A stretch of DNA of 7,248 nt, from positions 1-7,248 of the forward strand of contig DQHP01000124.1 in assembly GCA_003524435.1 (NCBI GenBank). Direction: 5' to 3'. This document shows positions 5,997 through 7,248 of the stretch, piece by piece (the first letter of the stretch is position 1; each line of letters begins with the position of its first letter). Source of the stretch: Microbacterium sp. Its GTDB lineage: Bacteria > Actinomycetota > Actinomycetes > Actinomycetales > Microbacteriaceae. The translations under genes were made by a program, and so were the position numbers. Below the pieces are notes generated by a model, which saw only the letters and a list, made by a program, of their open reading frames with translations, was not told where the DNA came from and ran no database searches.

Positions 5997-6848
5997 ATGT
6001 CTCAGACCGATACCGCACGCCTGCTCATCGCCTGCGATGATCAGCCAGGAATCGTCGCGGCCGTTGCCAACGTTTTGGCGAACCACGGCGCAAATATCAT
6101 TTCGCTTGATCAGCATTCCACGGATGCCGCGGGTGGGCGATTCTTCCAGCGCACGGTGATCCATCTGGACGGACTGGCGGCAGCGCGCCCCGCTCTGGAA
6201 TCCTCCATAGGTGAGGTTGCCGGCCGTTTTGAGATGGAATGGTCACTGCACGACACCTCGCGCCGCAAGCGCGTTGCGATCTTCGTCTCGAAGTACGACC
6301 ACTGTCTGATGGAACTGTTGTGGCGCCAACAGCGCGGCCAACTCGATATCGACATCACGATGGTCATCTCCAACCACCCTGATCTCGCCGATTCGGTGCG
6401 CACTTTCGGCGTCCCCTTCGTACATATCCCCGCCGGGGACAAGCCAGCTATGGAAGCTCGCCAGCTCGAGCTCTTGCAGGGAAACGTCGACCTGGTCGTG
6501 CTGGCGCGTTACATGCAGATCCTCACCGATGACTTCATCGAAAAAGTCGGCGCTCCGGTGATCAACATCCACCACTCTTTCCTGCCCGCGTTTATCGGCG
6601 CGAATCCCTATGCGCGTGCCAAAGAGCGCGGTGTGAAACTCATTGGTGCGACGGCGCACTATGCCACGGCTGACCTCGATGAGGGTCCAATCATCGAGCA
6701 GGACGTCACCCGTGCTTCGCACGCCGATTCGGCCGCAGAATTGCAGAGCCGCGGCGCTGATGTCGAGCGTCAGGTACTCGCACGCGCCGTCCAGTGGCAC
6801 GCCGAAGACCGCGTGATCGTGCACGGCCGTTCCACAGTGATTCTGTAG
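5997..6848 (+). CDS. purU: Formyltetrahydrofolate deformylase
   Basis: A complete 283-residue PurU. It hydrolyses 10-formyl-tetrahydrofolate to formate and tetrahydrofolate in the cytosol, balancing the one-carbon pool and supplying formate where a formate-dependent purine step exists. An ACT regulatory domain occupies about residues 7-85 (LLIACDDQPGIVAAVANVLANH, with the DQPGI turn at 15-19). The formyltransferase-fold domain follows from about 91 (RVAIFVSKYDHCLMELLW). Catalytic signature residues are present: Asn190 and His192 in NIHHSFLPAF, and Asp228 in HYATADLDEGPIIEQD, which is the H-x(6)-D-x-G-P pattern of this superfamily. Length is typical for the family. The ATG at 5997 has AAGGAG five bases ahead and is followed at once by the ACT domain, so the start is firm. 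No purine gene adjoins it in the window. It is divergent from the antiporter operon, with 96 bp between starts. Confidence 0.95.
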   Translation: MSQTDTARLLIACDDQPGIVAAVANVLANHGANIISLDQHSTDAAGGRFFQRTVIHLDGLAAARPALESSIGEVAGRFEMEWSLHDTSRRKRVAIFVSKYDHCLMELLWRQQRGQLDIDITMVISNHPDLADSVRTFGVPFVHIPAGDKPAMEARQLELLQGNVDLVVLARYMQILTDDFIEKVGAPVINIHHSFLPAFIGANPYARAKERGVKLIGATAHYATADLDEGPIIEQDVTRASHADSAAELQSRGADVERQVLARAVQWHAEDRVIVHGRSTVIL

Positions 6849-6896
6849 CGCGCCCGCCCGCCCGCGGCTATTCCACCCGCCCACCCCTATCTCGCT

Positions 6897-6961
6897 CGCC
6901 CGAAATCAGGACAAAGCACCCAGATCAGGAGAATTCTGCAGATTCCTCCTGTTCTCGGGCG
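6897..6961. terminator. Hairpins downstream of purU, probable terminator
   Basis: CAGGAGAAT (6926-6934) pairs with ATTCCTCCTG (6942-6951), with one bulged base and a 7-nt loop TCTGCAG. Around it, CGCCCGA (6897-6903) can pair with TCGGGCG (6955-6961) as an outer stem. It lies about 80 bp after the purU stop and before the convergent monooxygenase end, fitting a terminator for both strands. There is no U-tract. The segment 6849-6896 before it is C-rich (three CCCG units) with no other feature. Confidence 0.55.
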
Positions 6962-6980
6962 AAGCTCCTGTTCTCGGGCG
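6946..6980. repeat. Perfect 16-bp direct repeat, two copies
   Basis: CTCCTGTTCTCGGGCG occurs exactly at 6946-6961 and 6965-6980, a 19-bp period. A degenerate inverted copy (13 of 16 positions) lies at 6897-6912. The first copy also supplies the right arm of the nearby hairpin. Confidence 0.85.
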
Positions 6981-6992
6981 CAACGCGAGGTG

Positions 6993-7027
6993 AGGATGCT
7001 GCGCCGAACACCAGCGCAGGATGCTGC
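6993..7027. repeat. 10-bp direct repeat with embedded hairpin
   Basis: AGGATGCTGC occurs at 6993-7002 and 7018-7027. CTGCGC (6999-7004) pairs with GCGCAG (7014-7019) across a 9-nt loop. It ends two bases from the stop of the - strand monooxygenase gene and may help terminate its transcript. Confidence 0.55.
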
Positions 7028-7028
7028 A

Positions 7029-7247
7029 CTACAGCCCCGCGACAAGCTCGGTGAATACCTCTTCGGCCGTGTCGAGGCGCGCGAGCGGAGCGGCCTGACC
7101 GAGCCACAGTGACTGCAACTCGCCGTGGTTCTGCTCCCCCGCCGCCGCACGAAACTTTCCGGTGAGCCAATTCTGCATGGGAAACTGCGCGATCGTGCCG
7201 CTGGCTTCGATCGCGCGCACCGCACGGTTGCGGGCGCCGCGGGCGAG
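7029..7247 (-). CDS. Nitronate monooxygenase-like flavin oxidoreductase (3' end only)
   Basis: Only the last 72 codons lie in the window; the frame is open to the right edge and stops at TAG (7031-7029). The residues ARNRAVRAIEASGT, FPMQNWLTGKFRAAA, ELQSLWLGQAAPLAR and a final helix AEEVFTELVAGL fit the C-terminal part of the FMN-dependent nitronate monooxygenase (2-nitropropane dioxygenase) TIM-barrel family, which oxidises alkyl nitronates or related compounds. The flavin-binding and catalytic parts are outside the window, so the assignment rests on the C-terminal pattern alone. Possible start codons within this piece are internal and should not be taken as the gene start. Confidence 0.7.
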   Translation of the reverse strand, partial: LARGARNRAVRAIEASGTIAQFPMQNWLTGKFRAAAGEQNHGELQSLWLGQAAPLARLDTAEEVFTELVAGL

Positions 7248-7248
7248 G

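Noticed and set aside
5104..6159. 351-codon open frame on the + strand opposite the antiporter
   Set aside because: Ser/Arg/Thr-rich translation with no domain, antisense to a well-supported membrane protein and overlapping purU in another frame.
5901..6164. 88-codon upstream extension of the antiporter frame
   Set aside because: It is antisense to the firm start of purU, is hydrophilic and shows no family similarity; the membrane domain begins at GTG 5900.
6243..6884. 213-codon open frame on the - strand opposite purU
   Set aside because: Antisense shadow of purU, whose ACT and catalytic motifs are intact.
6849..6885. CCCG tandem units as a satellite or CRISPR-like repeat
   Set aside because: Only about three 4-bp units in C-rich DNA; there are no spaced repeats.

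Overview
The window looks like ordinary chromosome of a high-GC Gram-positive actinobacterium, most likely of the Microbacteriaceae (Microbacterium-like). That placement rests on strong GC bias at third codon positions, frequent GTG starts, promoters that predict leaderless mRNAs, HspR-type (HAIR) operators, and the family make-up of the genes. It is inference; no RNA marker gene is present. I see no tRNA, rRNA, CRISPR array, transposase, phage gene or clear sign of recent transfer.

Layout, left to right. (1) The 3' part of a LysR-type substrate-binding-domain protein, + strand, cut by the left edge. (2) A 108-bp convergent gap holding a long imperfect hairpin with 13-bp perfect outer arms. 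(3) A complete ClpC-type AAA+ unfoldase gene on the - strand. (4) A 115-bp divergent control region with two tandem HspR-type operators on the clpC promoter and a separate promoter for the opposite gene. (5) A class I glutamine amidotransferase-like gene, + strand. (6) A short convergent gap. (7) A two-gene - strand operon: a CPA2-type cation/proton antiporter followed, with a 4-bp stop/start overlap, by a small conserved protein of unknown function. (8) A 96-bp divergent control region. (9) purU, formyltetrahydrofolate deformylase, + strand. (10) A 180-bp convergent gap with repeated and inverted motifs forming hairpins. (11) The 3' end of a flavin-dependent nitronate monooxygenase-like gene, - strand, cut by the right edge.

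The genes do not form one pathway. The most informative regulatory feature is the tandem HAIR operator pair: clpC is probably repressed by HspR and induced by heat or protein-folding stress. The unfoldase has a short ClpC-type middle region and an LGF loop for ClpP docking, so this is stress-controlled proteolysis rather than ClpB-type disaggregation. The antiporter and its coupled partner probably serve ion or pH homeostasis, and PurU recycles 10-formyl-tetrahydrofolate to formate and tetrahydrofolate.

I find no convincing new multi-gene system. The items most worth a second look are the HspR control of a ClpC-type (not ClpB-type) unfoldase, the repeat cluster after purU, the hairpin before clpC, the antiporter-linked unknown protein, and the amidotransferase with a non-standard nucleophile loop.
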